Positions 1 through 13,242 of a DNA stretch of 64,000 nt are shown here, piece by piece. Position 1 is the first letter of the stretch; each line of letters starts with the position of its first letter. This DNA is from Dimorphilus gyrociliatus (Eukaryota > Annelida > Polychaeta > Dinophilidae): assembly GCA_904063045.1 (NCBI GenBank), contig CAJFCJ010000030.1, positions 62,001 to 126,000 on the forward strand, given 5' to 3'. The notes beneath the pieces were generated by a model. That model had not been told where the DNA came from and ran no database searches. It worked only from the letters and a program-made list of their open reading frames with translations. The position numbers and the translations under genes were made by a program.

Positions 1-901
1 TAAACAATCGTTAGCCGACAAAAAGTTATTTTTTATGCAAATTTGAACAGTAATTAACTCTCGGTGTTCAAAATTAAAGAAAGTAGTATGCAACGTGACG
101 ATTTTGACTGTGTACTGATGTGTGTTTAAGGAGAATTACTTTCATTTTTAACATAGTTCGCCAAAATTTAGGCCTAATTTAGCACTTTTCTCACAATTTT
201 TTATTGAAAACTGCAGATAACTCTGCGTTAAATTCATCTGAGTCAATCGTAAAGAAAATATTTCCAACACCGATTGACCGACTGACCCCGAAGGCCCGAA
301 GGAGAAAACTACTCAATTAGGGTTGCTCGCAATAAATCAGGCCTATACACCCTACTACAAACTCTACAACTGAGTTACTATCATACTTTTTGCTATTTGC
401 TACCCGTTATGGTTACGTATTTCAACAAATACAAGTTTTAATAATTCAAAATTTGCCCCTATTCCTTTTGTGGAGGGTCTACGGACGAACGGACGTTTAT
501 TTATTTATAAGCAGCATTTGATAAAAAAGAATCTTCACCCATTAATCTTATTACAAGCGCCACCTACAAAGAGATGTTGAAGCGCTACCTATCGGTGAAG
601 CGAACTTGCGATAAAATCGGTTTTTCAGCTCAGTGCTCTTCAATTAGTCCCGTTAAATAGACGATGTAGGCAAGAAGGACGGATTCTTTCTCCGAAAGTT
701 TTTTTTATTTTTGTACCCAAATTTCTTAAAGAAATATAAAGGAATAACGAAAGGATATCTTGGAACAACACGTTTTGTTCTATTCGTAAACATTTGTTCA
801 TATATGTATATATCGATGTATATATACATATGCACATAGAGAAGATTCTTTGAAGAAAAAGTTCATGATAGTTCCCGGCCTCTGTGCTGCTTCGCTGTAG
901 G
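1..901. other. 5' flank of the nephrin-like gene, no gene seen
   Basis: No conserved reading frame is visible on either strand; the short minus-strand frames at about 640-837 are AT-rich and lack family features. The stretch holds an octamer-type ATGCAAAT at 35-42 and two CTCF-like core motifs at 555-567 and 581-591, each described separately. It lies directly upstream of the signal-peptide exon at 902, so the promoter of that gene is probably here. Confidence 0.5.
555..591 (-). promoter_or_regulatory. Tandem CTCF-like core motifs
   Basis: On the minus strand the stretch 555-567 reads GTAGGTGGCGCTT, a good match to the core of the bilaterian CTCF consensus (AGGTGGCGC). A second, one-mismatch copy (TAGGTAGCGCT) follows at 581-591 in the same orientation, 14 bp away. 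They stand about 310 bp upstream of the first exon of the nephrin-like gene. Binding by CTCF is inference from the motif alone. Confidence 0.35.
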
Positions 902-3900
902 ATGCCGATTCTATGGTTGATTGTAGTGGCTATTGGACTCTGTAGTAAGTTAATTGTTTTTTATTATAGTAGAAATAATAAAACGAACAGATTTGAACAA
1001 CTATAAAAACAAGACGTTAAGTAGTCTAACGACGTGCTTATCGCGTAACGCCTTACCGGTCTATTGCGCTAATTTACCTATTTGATTATGTATGTATTTC
1101 ACTAATTCCTTTCTACTCGGATTTTTTGTTCCATAATATTTTTTGCGTAAATGAACAAAGAGATGAAAGATAAGGAAGCCGACTTTTATCAAGTACAAAA
1201 AAAAAATTTTAATTAGTTATACATAATTAAAATGTATGATTCTTTAATGGTGATTTCAAATATGATATTAAATTTTAGTACATCAACGGCCGAGAACACC
1301 AGCTAAGTACATTACGTTCTCTTTGGCCTATATACTTGACACAACAATCACCCCTAGAGCAGGCGTTCTGATGGCTGAACACATTATTGTACGGGTTATT
1401 CAAGCGTTTTTTTCTCTTTTTTCTTCTTTCAAATACGTACCGTTTTCGTATGTCCTTATATATATATAAAAGTGTATAAAGCTTAGGCTTTTTATGACTG
1501 TTACCGTGCGTTCAAGAATAGCACCCGAATTGAATGAGAATGATTAAGATTTCTCTCTCCTCCTTTATTATTTCTGCAGAAAGAAATTATAACAAAGAAA
1601 AAATTGGAATGTAAATATCCACATTCCCCAAACTTTTCCTATAATTTTCCAAGTGTTTTTCTACGAGATGAGTCGGCAGCACTGCTCTAGCTTATTTTTA
1701 CTTATTTAGCAAGTTGAACCGTGAAATGGCAATAGAAAGCGGGGTATTTCTCATTTAAGGGGGTCGCATGCTGCGTTTGGCAGCCTCGTTTATACATCCA
1801 GCAAGAAGTGGGATCGAAATGAACCCCTATTTTGTACTTTAAAAAAAAATTCCTTCAATCCTCAATTAATATTTTCAACTTTGTATAAAGAAGAAATTAA
1901 GATATGATAATTGTCATTATTATTTCTGTTTAGATTCTTTGAGAGGGTGTGTTTTTTTTAATTAAGCGGTTTTTAATTGGAGTTTATACCTGACTGTGAT
2001 AAAGGGCGTAGCTTACGTAATTCTAAGGGGGCGGAGTTGTGAGAAGAAGAAAAAAAAGACAGTTATATTATAAAGCGTTTAAAGTATTTATGGGCCATAT
2101 ATTGTGAATCGGAAATGAATCGTAAAGAGGTTCTACGATTGTAGTAATAAGAGCGAATCGTCGGTTTAGAGGTGCGCGCGTGACAAATAGGTGGAGAATT
2201 TTTATTTATTTATGGACATAGTTATATTCTTTATTGGATTCCATCTTCCCTTTCTGATTCAATTATTCAACCAATTGATAATACGAAATAGGAATTGTTA
2301 AACTCAGTTAAAACTATACTTTGCGTTAGTATTTTAGAACATTTAAGATATTTAAGAAGGAAGATGGTCTGAAAAAATATTTTTCGTTATTGCGATACTC
2401 AATAAACAGTAATAACGCCTAGCCCGCCGGCGCCGCTTCTTATCCCTATTCTTCGTTCCTCCCCTCGTTCGTACTGCTCCCTGTTTACTAACTGGAACTC
2501 GAGTAAATACTGGGGTCGTATGCAAATGAAGGCGAGGGTGAGATAGCCGGAGCCCTGCATCGCTCTTTTAGCGTCTGTCAGCACCATACCACGCGCTACT
2601 TGTTGCTTACCTTTTAGCCGCCGGCCCTTTTTAAACAGCGATCATGTAAGAAGGTTTTTCGAACAGTATCGAATTTCGCCTCACACTATTTTTAAAAACT
2701 TCGACGTTATAAAACGCGGCGGGCAGTAGGTAATAAAGAAATTAGATCTATAGGCTGACATCTTTTAAAAATCTCTCTGCCTGAACGCTTTACGCTTTTG
2801 ACGGTAGAGAAGGTAGGAAATTGAGCAATAAGGTGTTTGTTTGCCTCAAAGTAGACACCGTGTGTATAAACAAGAACATCTGGTCGGCGATGGCCAAAAA
2901 AAAACTTTTTTCTTAACCCCAACTTTCTTCGTCCGCCTTAAAATCCCTATCTGTGTTTTTTTCTTTCTAATTCCTTTATCTTTTCGCTATTTCTTTTTTC
3001 CTGTTTAAATGTCCTAGCCCTTATTCTTATGTTATTTTTCAACTTTTATGTCGTTTTGGTAACTAGATATAAATATTTATGGCACCATACTCGCTAACTC
3101 GTCTTCGCGAAATTAACGGTATTTTTGCCAATTTCTTTTTTCTCTCCCTCTCACCCCCAGCTTATTCGCTTACTCCGTTTTTCTTTACTTTTCTCGCGTT
3201 CCTTCTTTTTTGTATAATATGCATTTAGGATTTCTTTTTTGGCCCAATGGAAAAACGGTAGCGGGTCGATAAAAAGGATGAAAAGATGCTTTTAATGTTC
3301 TGTTGTATTGTCGTGTCACGTTCAAATTCTGTTGATTTGTGTACCCGACGCCTTCTAGTAATGTTTACAGGTTCTAATTGACGCTTAGTCGCTAGCCTTT
3401 TGAGACGGGGTCTTTTGTACATAAGGTTTACTATAATAAGAGTATAGTACTAAGTAAATGTCGTCGATAAACGACGTCGAAACCGTTCATATATACACTC
3501 TATAAATATATTAACAGGCATTAAACAACATTTAATCCTTTCTCGATATTAGACTCTTCTAACAAGTTCATTAAAAAACCAAGAGACGCAACAATTGATG
3601 TGGGCGGCAGAAAGAGATTTGAGTGTCTTAAGGAGGGAGAGGATGATTACTTATGGAAAATAAATGACGTGAAGGGTGAGTTTCGAGTATTTACTCCCGC
3701 CTTTTTTGTTCACCCTTTTCACGCCTTTTCTCCCTATTTTTATAGCTAATACACTCGGCCTAGAAAATCTGATCATAAGTTCGGGTGCCGACGGAACTTC
3801 TTATGCCGATATTTTTAATGCAACTATTGATTTACACCTCGGTAAATTGGAATGCCAAGCTGGTATGAGTGTGGAGAAAGCTATGGTTGACATAAGAGGT

Positions 3901-6900
3901 TCGTCATTTAGTTTTCTTCACCTTTTTCCTCTTAAAATTTACGCATTCCTTCACTCAGTTAAGCCTAAGCACGTCGCAATTAAACCGAAGAATTTACAAG
4001 ATTGCTACGATTGGGATGACCGAATCAAGTCTTGCCTCAAGGCAAAGAGAAACGGCGGGAGCGGTCCTTATCATCTCGTTTGTACAGCGGACGGCGCCCG
4101 TCCGAAAGGTAATTGAGGCCTCTATTCATCTTTTCTCTATTCGATATGCCCTCCATATTTAAATATATCTTTACTATCTTTTCTCCTATTTAGTTTATTT
4201 CAATTGGTACAAAAACGGTCGTAAATTGTCCAATAGAGAGTTTTCAACAAGCCAAGATAGCTGCTTGACGCCGTTAGATGCTTCAAATTTTGTTAATAAT
4301 AAACCCAAACTCTGCAATTTCAAATCCGTCTTGTTACAAGAATTTTCACCATTGTCGGGTTCAATTAACTTTACGTGTAGTGCTCGAATCGACAATGGTG
4401 AGACTATTGATGGAAAATCTTTAATTATGGAATTTTCTGGTAACTTTACAATTAAGTTTTGTAAATTTCTTATATCAGGCTTTTAAATTCCAGTCCCTCA
4501 AGAGAAACCGGTCATTAAGGACGCAAGTAGCAAACTGATAGACAGTGTCATCAGTGCAAGAGAAGGCGAGACGCTTCGTTTAGTGTGCACTGTGGAAGGG
4601 GGAAATTCTCGAAACGCCAGAGGTACATTTCCTTAATTTATTCATTTAACTTTCTTTTTTATGTACACTGATACATTATAAATAAGATAAATTGTATTTC
4701 TTTCATAGTATATTGGACAGAAGACGGAAGGGTAATCACCTCAGACTTTTCAGTCATTAAATCTTTAGAAGGCAAAATAATTCGTACACGGTATATTATT
4801 ATTTTGAACACATTTGCTTTTTTTAAACCTTTGTTAAAAAAAATAGAAATTTAAGCCTAAAAGTCAAAAAATCTTTAAATGGGAAAGAAATCGCCTGCTT
4901 CAACGGTGATAATAAGAAGGCGGCTTTCTCTTTGAACGTCCTTTGTGAGTGTAAAACTAGAATATGTTTCTATTCGGGATTTTTTTCCCCTCTTTTCATT
5001 ACCTTTTCAATACTTACTCGTCTTTATTGAACAGTTAAACCTCCCAAACCAAAAATTTTCGTGAATTTTAACTCTCTTTGTAAGAAAAAAGATTCGGCTA
5101 TTGTAGAGTGTTTTTGCGGGCCAAGTAACCCTGCGTTCAAAGTAACGCTTATGCACAATGATCAGATTGTAAAGGATTCTTTATCAGAAAGTGATCAAGA
5201 CGCAGATCCGGTAAGTAGAGTATTTAGTTGCTACAGAATCTACTTTCATGTTATGCAATACTTGATATATTCACAGCACACCTACACAACATATCTTCGA
5301 CATAGCATTAAAGTTGTTGGGAAGATTTCCATAGTTTCTTGCAGTTGCAATGGACAACATTCCGATACGAAGAACATCACTCAATGCTGTCAGTGTGCGG
5401 GGGGCGTTAATTAGAAAAAAACGCGGCACCCCATCGTTCTCCACCTATCTTTTTTCTATTTTTGTATTTACACTCCTCCCTTTCTCTCCTAAACAGACCC
5501 TCCAAAGAAGCCAACGCTAAACGTAAAATTCCAAAAGAGTAACGAGATTTATGAGAAAGGCTCTACGGTCGATTTAATATGCAACTCGGATGGTGGATAT
5601 CCCAGGCCCTCTATCACTTGGAAGGAAGGTGATTTACCCATAATTTGCTTGCCTACTGCTATAAATATAGAGATATCTACTTAATTTTCACTATTAGACG
5701 GCGTTCCTTCCAAAAAGCAAGCATTTTCATGCGAAGAATCAGAAAGAACTGGTAGAACCAATAATGATGTTTGCTCTAAGTTAACTATTACATTTAGAAA
5801 GGAAGATAATGGAAAAACATATTCGTTTGTATCTTCTGGAAAATATAAACTTGTATACAGTATAAATTAATTATCCTATTATTTCGATTTATTTATGCCA
5901 GGTGTGTCGGCAAAAACGTTATGGCAACGGGTAGCGAAAGTGAATATGCAGCATATAAAACGTTTAATATTACTTGTAAATAACACTATTTTTTAATTAT
6001 GTCCGTATTTACAGCAATTTATCATATAACCTTTTGCTTCAACAGATTTTCCGGATAATATCACTTTAACAAGCAATAAAATGTCAAAGTTACATGAAAC
6101 GACCAGGTTCATTTGTACTGTTGAAGGTGGGAATCCTCATCCGAACGTAACTTTCCGATTGAATGAAACCATAATAAGGGTTAATAAATTAAGGCGAAAG
6201 CAATTAAGTAATGGTAAATCATTAAATTCTGACGATATTGTTGCAGAAAAATGTTACAACAACGTGGAAAAGATTGTCATCAGCGGGTAAACCCTTTTTA
6301 ACGACAAGTGTATTGGATTTATATATGAACAATGGTTTAATGTTTCGGGTAATTGTCTTCATACTTTCGATTTCCGCTTATTCTAGGCCACTTTCAGACA
6401 TTAAAATGCTTAGCAAAATATCATCCCACAACATTCCATCCAACTTATGAAATCGTCGATGAGTTAAGTTTCCGAGTTGATTGTAAGTAAATTTGTTTAA
6501 TAGTATCCTTCAAAATTAATTAAAATGTTACAATTCTAATCAATTATCACCTTCTTTCTCTCAATTAGCTCTGTATGAACTCGATATCTCATTCAATTAA
6601 TTTTTTTTAATTTCCATTAAATAGCTAAACCGTTTTGGATTTCGAAACCGAATGAGAATTTTACGGCAATAGAAAATAAAGCTTTAAGCATAGTCTTCAG
6701 CATAAATGGAAGACCGTCTGTCTATTCTTATTCTCTACTGAAAAATGGAAGTATCGTTCCCAAAAGTCATTATCGAGTTATATCCAATCGCTTTTTGAAT
6801 TTGTTGAAATTGAAAAGATACGATCACGGTAAGTTAAACACTGATGAAAATAAGCCTAAGAACGTTTTAGAATTACCTTAGAAAATTTGCCTTTTTCAGG

Positions 6901-9249
6901 AAGTCTATTCACATTTATTGTGTCAAATTCACACGGGAATACCCAGGCAACATTCCGAATAACGGTCAATTGTAAGTTGATATTTGATGTTATAGTTAGT
7001 TGTATAAGAAAAAAATTAACTGATGATATCGAATTACTCAGATAAACCCGAAATAAAAGCCATAGGAAAAACGAATATAGTCTTAAATGTTACACAAAGC
7101 CTTATCCTCACTTGCCACTCAGAGGGACGACCTACTCCTGGTCATAAGAACGTGTACTGGAGAAAGAAGAACGGCGTCTTGGATACACGTCGTTTCACGC
7201 AACAGGTACTATTCCGCAATTGAATTACGTAATTCGTCTGTATCTGTTAATGTTGCCCTTAGGTCTTTAATCAAGGCAGTATTGTTGTCAATCAATTGAA
7301 TTTGACGTCCGCATTGAGACAAGACGACGGCCAATACCAGTGCCATAGCTATAATACGGCTGGAGTGTCTAAGCCTCAAAACTTTTCTATTTCTGTTAAT
7401 TGTAAGATCAATTATCTTATTAAAAATAAAGATAAGAATTAACTTGAAGAAAAATATTTTTTTAACCCTTCCCGCTGAGCAGATCCGCCTATTATACAAT
7501 CGTCCGACAAGAAGTTCGCGGCAGACTATACCAAATCGACGACTTTGATCTGTAAAGCTATCGGACGTCCATCTGTTAAATACAACTGGTTTAAGGTAAA
7601 AAGGCTGTTTAATAAAATAGCAAAGATATAGATTAAAAACAAAGCTGCTTTTCATTTACTTGTAGTTACCCGAACGTACACCGATTAAAATATCTGGTAA
7701 ATTCTCCTTGAAAAATTCAGGTATTAGTTATTTTGTTTCTCTTTTTTAATGACAATTATGTAAATAAGATTTTATTTGCACAAAAGGAAATTTGAAGATA
7801 GATAAGTTATCGAGAGAAGATTATGGTTTTTATCTATGCCAGGCTAGCAACCTCCTAGGAAATGATACGAAAACCGTTGAGCTTGCCCTAGTGGGTGAGT
7901 AGGCTTAGCTTACTTTCTTACAGACTAATGAAGTCTTCGATAAAATCTCGTTAAATGCCCCCGTTTTGCAGGCCCCCCTGATAAGCCATTTAACCTCTCT
8001 TTCTCTGAACTTACCCCGAGAAGTTTGACCGTTTCATGGTCGGCTGGATTCAATGGGGGATTAGAACAGACCTTTGAAGTAAGTATATTATTACGACATC
8101 TAAAAGAACGTCATAAAAAACTTTTTGTCTAACTCTCCTTGCAGGTGAAATACGCTGTCTTCGAAGAAAAAGAAAAGATTGAAGCTATTAAAATAGTAGG
8201 AAAGAGCACCAAGTGTGCACTTGAAAGTATTTAAAATTTGACTGAATAATAAGTATCTAAGAGAGATTTTATACAGATTTAAAACCTGGCAGAAAATACT
8301 CTATTAGTGTACGATCGCGAAATGCAAAGGGTTCTAGTGGGTTTACTTCTCCAAAAAAAGTAACATTAGCTGACATTGATTGGGAGGAGTTAGCACCCGG
8401 TCAGCGTAACGATGATACTCCGCTAACTATCATATTGATTATATGTGTAGCGACGGCCGTATTAATTGGCTGTAATGTGGTGCTTATCTTTTTTTGCGTT
8501 CGTCGAAGAAAAAAGAATTCTTTAACAAGCCGTAGCGAAAGCTCAGGGTCGTCAAATGCAGATCATTCGCCCGTCATTGTAAAGCCTCTACCTGATATTA
8601 CGTCGTCTTATAGTAAAGTACCGGATGTCTATCCTACAAATGAAGACGCCTATGAAGTAAGATCAAACCGATAAAACTACCAGATTTTTATGACTTAAGA
8701 TTACTCTACTTTAATAGTCGTACACATATTTATGCATACATATATACATACATACATACATACATACATACATTCATACGTATATACGTATGTATACTGT
8801 ATATATAAATATAAATACGTATAATACTTAAAACAGTACGATGACGATGTTGATCCCAATTTCTACCAACAAGACGAACAAGTTTATCCGGATATCGTTA
8901 ATTCTCAAAATGGTGATGATGGCAATTATTATCCTTCTTATGTCTGTAAGTTTCCATTGCCTAATTAATTTGCTATACTTTATATGATAATTTTTTCTCT
9001 CCCAAGATTACCCTAATGGGGTCGACGTTTATGACTTGCATAGTGTTAAGCAGGACAGTCAATCTTCTAGCCAAAGTAATTTAGCCGCTGTTAACCTTAA
9101 AACTTTCCAATTTGGTACGTACCACTTAATAGCATTAAAAGTACTAGAAAATTATATGTATAAATTAATAGCATCTTCACTAATAGCTTCTTTAAATATC
9201 TTATTTTTTAGATGATCCACCCGGTGGACAGATAGATCATTATGTTTAA
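902..9249 (+). CDS. Nephrin-like IgSF cell-adhesion receptor
   Basis: This is a single-pass adhesion receptor with the nephrin/Sticks-and-stones architecture: signal peptide, about eight Ig-like domains, one fibronectin III domain, a membrane helix and a cytoplasmic tail. Exon 1 (902-944) encodes a signal peptide starting MPILWLIVVAIG. Its one leftover base fits the phase of exon 2 (3746-3898). Exon 3 is 3959-4108, and roughly 25 more small exons follow. Ig cysteine/tryptophan patterns recur, for example near 4590, 4715, 5580, 6115, 7110-7160 and 7540-7590. The FNIII domain lies at about 7972-8370. The helix is at about 8432-8505 and is followed by the basic stop-transfer RRRKK. The tail is acidic, tyrosine-rich, and ends DHYV in the exon 9212-9249. 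Nephrins act in cell-cell recognition such as slit diaphragms and myoblast fusion. Exact orthology (nephrin or a related IgCAM) is uncertain. Confidence 0.8.
945..3745 (+). other. 2.8 kb first intron of the nephrin-like gene
   Basis: This intron separates the signal-peptide exon from the Ig exons and is about forty times longer than the typical intron here. It is less AT-rich than its surroundings in places, notably 2400-2640, which has several CpG-rich stretches. It contains an octamer ATGCAAAT at 2520-2527 and a GC-box-like GGGGGCGGAG at about 2027-2036. Open frames inside (2399-2587, 2707-2922, 3225-3422, all minus) show no recognisable protein features. It probably carries cis-regulatory DNA, which is inference. 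Confidence 0.55.
2520..2527 (+). promoter_or_regulatory. Octamer (POU-type) motif in intron 1
   Basis: This is a perfect ATGCAAAT inside the CpG-richer part of the long first intron. A second perfect copy lies at 35-42, upstream of exon 1. POU-domain factors bind this sequence in animals; occupancy here is unknown. Confidence 0.3.
8743..8774. repeat. (ATAC)n microsatellite in an intron
   Basis: A run of CATA/ATAC tetranucleotide units lies in the intron between the transmembrane exon and the tail exons of the nephrin-like gene. It is followed by palindromic TACGTATATACGTATG sequence. Confidence 0.8.
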
Positions 9250-9937
9250 TTTGATTAAGTTTGGATTGTTTGTTTCGTATCTTGATTCATTTTGCAGAAT
9301 ATGCAGAATTATATTGTTATTCCCCAAATGAACTTTTTGATTTACAAAAAGAAATTCAATAATTATGATTATTATTATTATTAAATATTTTTTTTAATGT
9401 TTAAAGATGTTACAATTGTAATTTTGAATGATTTTTTTTTATACAAATACAATTATTATAATTACATTTTGACAAATAAATTGCAGTCAAGCATTGCAGT
9501 CACGACAAATTCGAAACACAAAAGTGTTTTTAATGACTCTAATTAGAATAAGCTCTGTGTATCCTAAACGAAGGACGTAATTACCCATTCTATTTAAAGA
9601 TTGTCCTATAATTAAGTACTAAGAAAAAAGGCAAAGTCAAAGAAAGTAAGATAAAAAAAACATTAAAGAATAAAGCGGAAGTCGATTCTGTTACGTAACA
9701 AGAAAGTCTTTTGTATTTTAACTTTTAATGTTACATACTGGCCTGTCTGTGTGATACTGGTATTATTAGTATTTTAGGCCATCTTAAGCATTTGTCTAGA
9801 ATGTAACAAAACAGAGCATAAATCCATTTTGTATTTTATGTTGTTGAAAAAAAAAGAACATACACTTTACAAGTTAAATCCTATAGAATATCCTTTTAAA
9901 GTCTTTAAGACTTCAATTGTTCTTCATTATCTAAAAG
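9250..9937. other. Intergenic gap and 3' UTR of the nephrin-like gene
   Basis: This is AT-rich DNA between the TAA at 9247-9249 and the next ATG at 9938. A canonical poly(A) signal AATAAA lies at 9475-9480. No further gene is seen. Confidence 0.5.
9475..9480 (+). terminator. Poly(A) signal, nephrin-like gene
   Basis: AATAAA about 225 bp after the stop codon, on the coding strand. Confidence 0.4.
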
Positions 9938-12900
9938 ATGAACGAAAATGGAAGAGAAGATATCCTGGACAAACAAGAAACTAGTATTAGGCTCGTACCC
10001 AACAGTAAGTCAATTGTTGTCTTTTTTCCACAAGGGAATTTAACTTAAAAAATAAATAACGGCTTTTGTTTCTTTACCAGTCTTTCTATCCCTTTTCTCT
10101 TTCTCCTTTTCGATATCTTTGTATAGTAATATTAATATATATATATATATATTGTATAAATATAAATATTATTATTCTAAATTACTCTAATAGCAGAATA
10201 CAAGGTTAAAGATTGTAAACAAAAAGTGGACTATGAAATCAATAGAAGATCCTCTACAGGTTTGTATCAAATTACAATTCAAGAAGATTAATATACAAGG
10301 AAAATTTATGTTCTTTAATTGTAACAAAATCATTGAGTACTTCGTCCTCTCCCTTTTTCTTATGTCTAAACCAACTACCTTCTAATATTTCCGATTGAAG
10401 ACAATAATGTTTTTTAATTAATTTAAACAAACGCTTTATTAGAGAATAGTCCAGATTATGAAATATGGGAAGATGATTACTCATACGATAATCGAAAGAG
10501 AGCTTGTATATCATCTTCAGAGGATTTAGAAACAGAAGAAGAAGAAGAGGGAAGAGAAGAAGAAGAAGAAGAAGCAGAGGGAAAAGGTGAAGATGGAATA
10601 ACTGAGATGTAAATTTCTTATTTATAAATAAAACGACGTCAGATTCTTAGTTAATTGATTCCCAATAGGCAAAGTGATGGCTCCTCCATACAGGAAAAAG
10701 TAAGGACAAGTTTTCTTTTAAAAAAGAAAAAAACAACAAATAAATATAAAAGCCTGCTAAAAAAATAACCTATTTACATGTTTTGTCACTCTTCTTTCTC
10801 TATAGGATAAAAGGGAAGATGATTTATATAATTTATATATGAACATTCTGAATATTAATGTTTCTCATTTAACAAAGCTGAAGATATATAAGGTTTTGAT
10901 ATTTTATCAGGGGAGAATAGAATAGAATGACTATCTTTCATTCATTCTTTTAGACTTTTAGCGAACAATTGCAAACAGAGAGGAAATTGGAGGAAAGTTT
11001 TATAAAAATCTTTAAAAATGGGCCACTAGCTCAATACGAAACATGCATTGGTTTTCATAAGAATTTGGTTGAGTTTTTAAGAGTGCATTTATCCAAATGG
11101 TTTGATTTCCTTCTCTTTAATAAATAATAAAGAAGATTGATTGAATTATTATCCATTGTGTAGGAAGGAGGAAAACGAAAGTAAAACGGAGTTAAGAAGG
11201 AGGATAATTAAAGAATTTCAATCGAAGGCCCATTACTTTAAAATGTACGTGGAATGCATAGCAAGAATATCTACAACAGATACAGCAATAGAAGAGAATC
11301 TTCAACAGAGCGAATCCTATCAAAAAATTGAAAATCGTATTAAACAAACTGTGATTATCTCCCATTATCTTTTCGTAAAAAAAATATAAAAAGTAATTAA
11401 CTCTTTGTAGAAAGAATATCAACAAAATTCAACAAACAGCCTAAGAGAGATAATAAGATCCCCTTGTTATCTTTTATCAAAAATGAAAGTTTGCTTTGAA
11501 GATTATAGGAAAATTTTAGAGAAACTTGAACCGAAAACTCCTATTGGGGAATTGGACGAAGAGAAAAAAGGAGTTTTAGGTTAAACATTACTTACTTAAT
11601 TAATCAATTGAACGTATTTGTAGTAGTTTTCATTTACCGACAGAAATAACTGAATTGATAAAGCATATTTTAACAACAGGCAATAAATTAGTGCCTCAAT
11701 ATGTAAGTATATAATTAAATTAATTATTAATCATTAATAAATAAACATCAATAATAAAAACAATAACATACATAGGTAATTGCAGAAGAAATGAACAAAA
11801 TTGCTAATTCATTAGAAATGACTAAGAAGAAAAAGTTTGCTTTTCCACTTAGAGATAAAAGGTTTCCTGCATGGTTTGTACCAGATTCCACAAAACCATA
11901 TTATAAGAGAGAGAATCCTGTAAAGCTTAAGCAGATTGATGAAAAACATAGTAAAACTTATGAAAGATTTCTATATATTGTTTGTATTTTGTTGTTTTTT
12001 AATTAATTAAAAGTTTGTTTTTTATACTTAGTTTAACGATATTTTATTGATTACGTCTAAAATACGAACTCTAAATGGTGAAAAGTATCGTATTAAACAT
12101 CAAATTCGCTTTTACGACCTTAATAAGGTAAATTTTAGTCAATTTCATTATCTATTCATAACTTAGCGTTACCCCTTTTAGATAACCGAAATTAATTCGG
12201 ATGAGAAAGTTCCATATACAACATTCTTAATGGTTTCAACAAATCATTCATTCATCTTTACAACAGAGTAAAAACGTCTCTCTGCAACAATACTTAAAAA
12301 TTTAATTAAAATAGTATTTTTTTTTTATCTTACCGCTTTTCTCCAGGAATAAAGAATTTCTAAATGATTTAAATAGAGTAATCAACGATTATAAAAGACA
12401 ATCTAAAGATAGTATCGATATGGTAATTTATTCATAAAATTTCCTCTGGTAATCGATAATTTTTTCAATTGTTTCTTTCTTTTATAGCTAAGAATCTATT
12501 GCGAAAATCATCACGTAAATTCAATGAAAAGTGGTAAAATATTTAAATGTTCGTCAAGACGAAAGCAGAATACTGCAAACAACAGTTTGAGTGCAGACGA
12601 CGAGGAAAATGTTAATAAATCAATGCATAGAATGACTTTTATAAATATTTATATAGAAATTTTCACTTTATTTCGTTATGCTTTTAGATTCAAATGGTTG
12701 ATATTAGTAAGGATGGTAGAAAGTGGAATAAGCGAAAATATTTATCATTAATTATTGAGAATAATAACCAAGGTTTATTAAATTTCTACCATCAGAGAGA
12801 GGTAATTAATATTAAATATTATAATGCCCTCCCCTTATCCCTCCTTCTCAACTCTTTAAATAAGACAAATGAATATTCATAATTTATTTATAGAACTCGA

Positions 12901-13242
12901 AAGAATTCTTCAATCAATCCCTATCCGATTGGATTATTGAGGAGAGCTGTTATTCGGATTCAATCCTTATTTTACTGCCTAAGAGGAACTCTTTCGGAAA
13001 TAAACTTACCCTATACATTCGCTTTGGAAATGTAGATGCTTGTCAAAAGTTTGTCTTAATTTATTATTATCATTTTTAATAATTTAATCATAAATAGATG
13101 GCTCTACAATATAAATAAATACGCATCAAACGATACAGAAGAAACCGGTAATAATAAATCAACGGTAAGAAAGCCCGAAGTTAGAAAAAGCATCTTAAGT
13201 AAGTTATTCTCAAGAACACGAGCCCTGAGTAATTCTTGGTAG
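9938..13242 (+). CDS. Divergent Dbl-family RhoGEF-like protein (DH-PH)
   Basis: A multi-exon gene begins MNENGREDIL at 9938 and ends with TAG at 13240-13242. After an acidic low-complexity stretch encoded by GAA/GAG repeats (about 10535-10590), exons from about 10805 to 11780 encode a long helical region resembling a DH (RhoGEF) domain. The segment SLREIIRSPCYLLSKM near 11440-11485 matches the conserved DH core helix in pattern. Exons at about 12032-12425 (FNDILLITSK start) look like a PH domain, and 12690-13110 looks like a second PH-like domain ending in a W-containing helix. A short basic tail follows. Dbl proteins activate Rho GTPases at membranes. The DH match is weak, no SH3 or FYVE domain is seen, and the subfamily is not identified. 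Confidence 0.6.
10131..10152. repeat. (TA)n microsatellite
   Basis: TA dinucleotide run in an intron of the RhoGEF-like gene. Confidence 0.8.

Noticed and set aside
640-837. Overlapping minus-strand open frames before the first exon
   Set aside because: AT-rich repeats of I, Y and K with no domain, two frames open over the same bases, and no splice partners.
2399-3422. Three minus-strand open frames within the long first intron
   Set aside because: Short, unrelated to each other and without recognisable motifs; the openness of the first follows from its higher GC content.
7209-7655. 148-codon minus-strand frame across the nephrin-like gene
   Set aside because: It is antisense to clear Ig exons with canonical splice sites and has no protein features.
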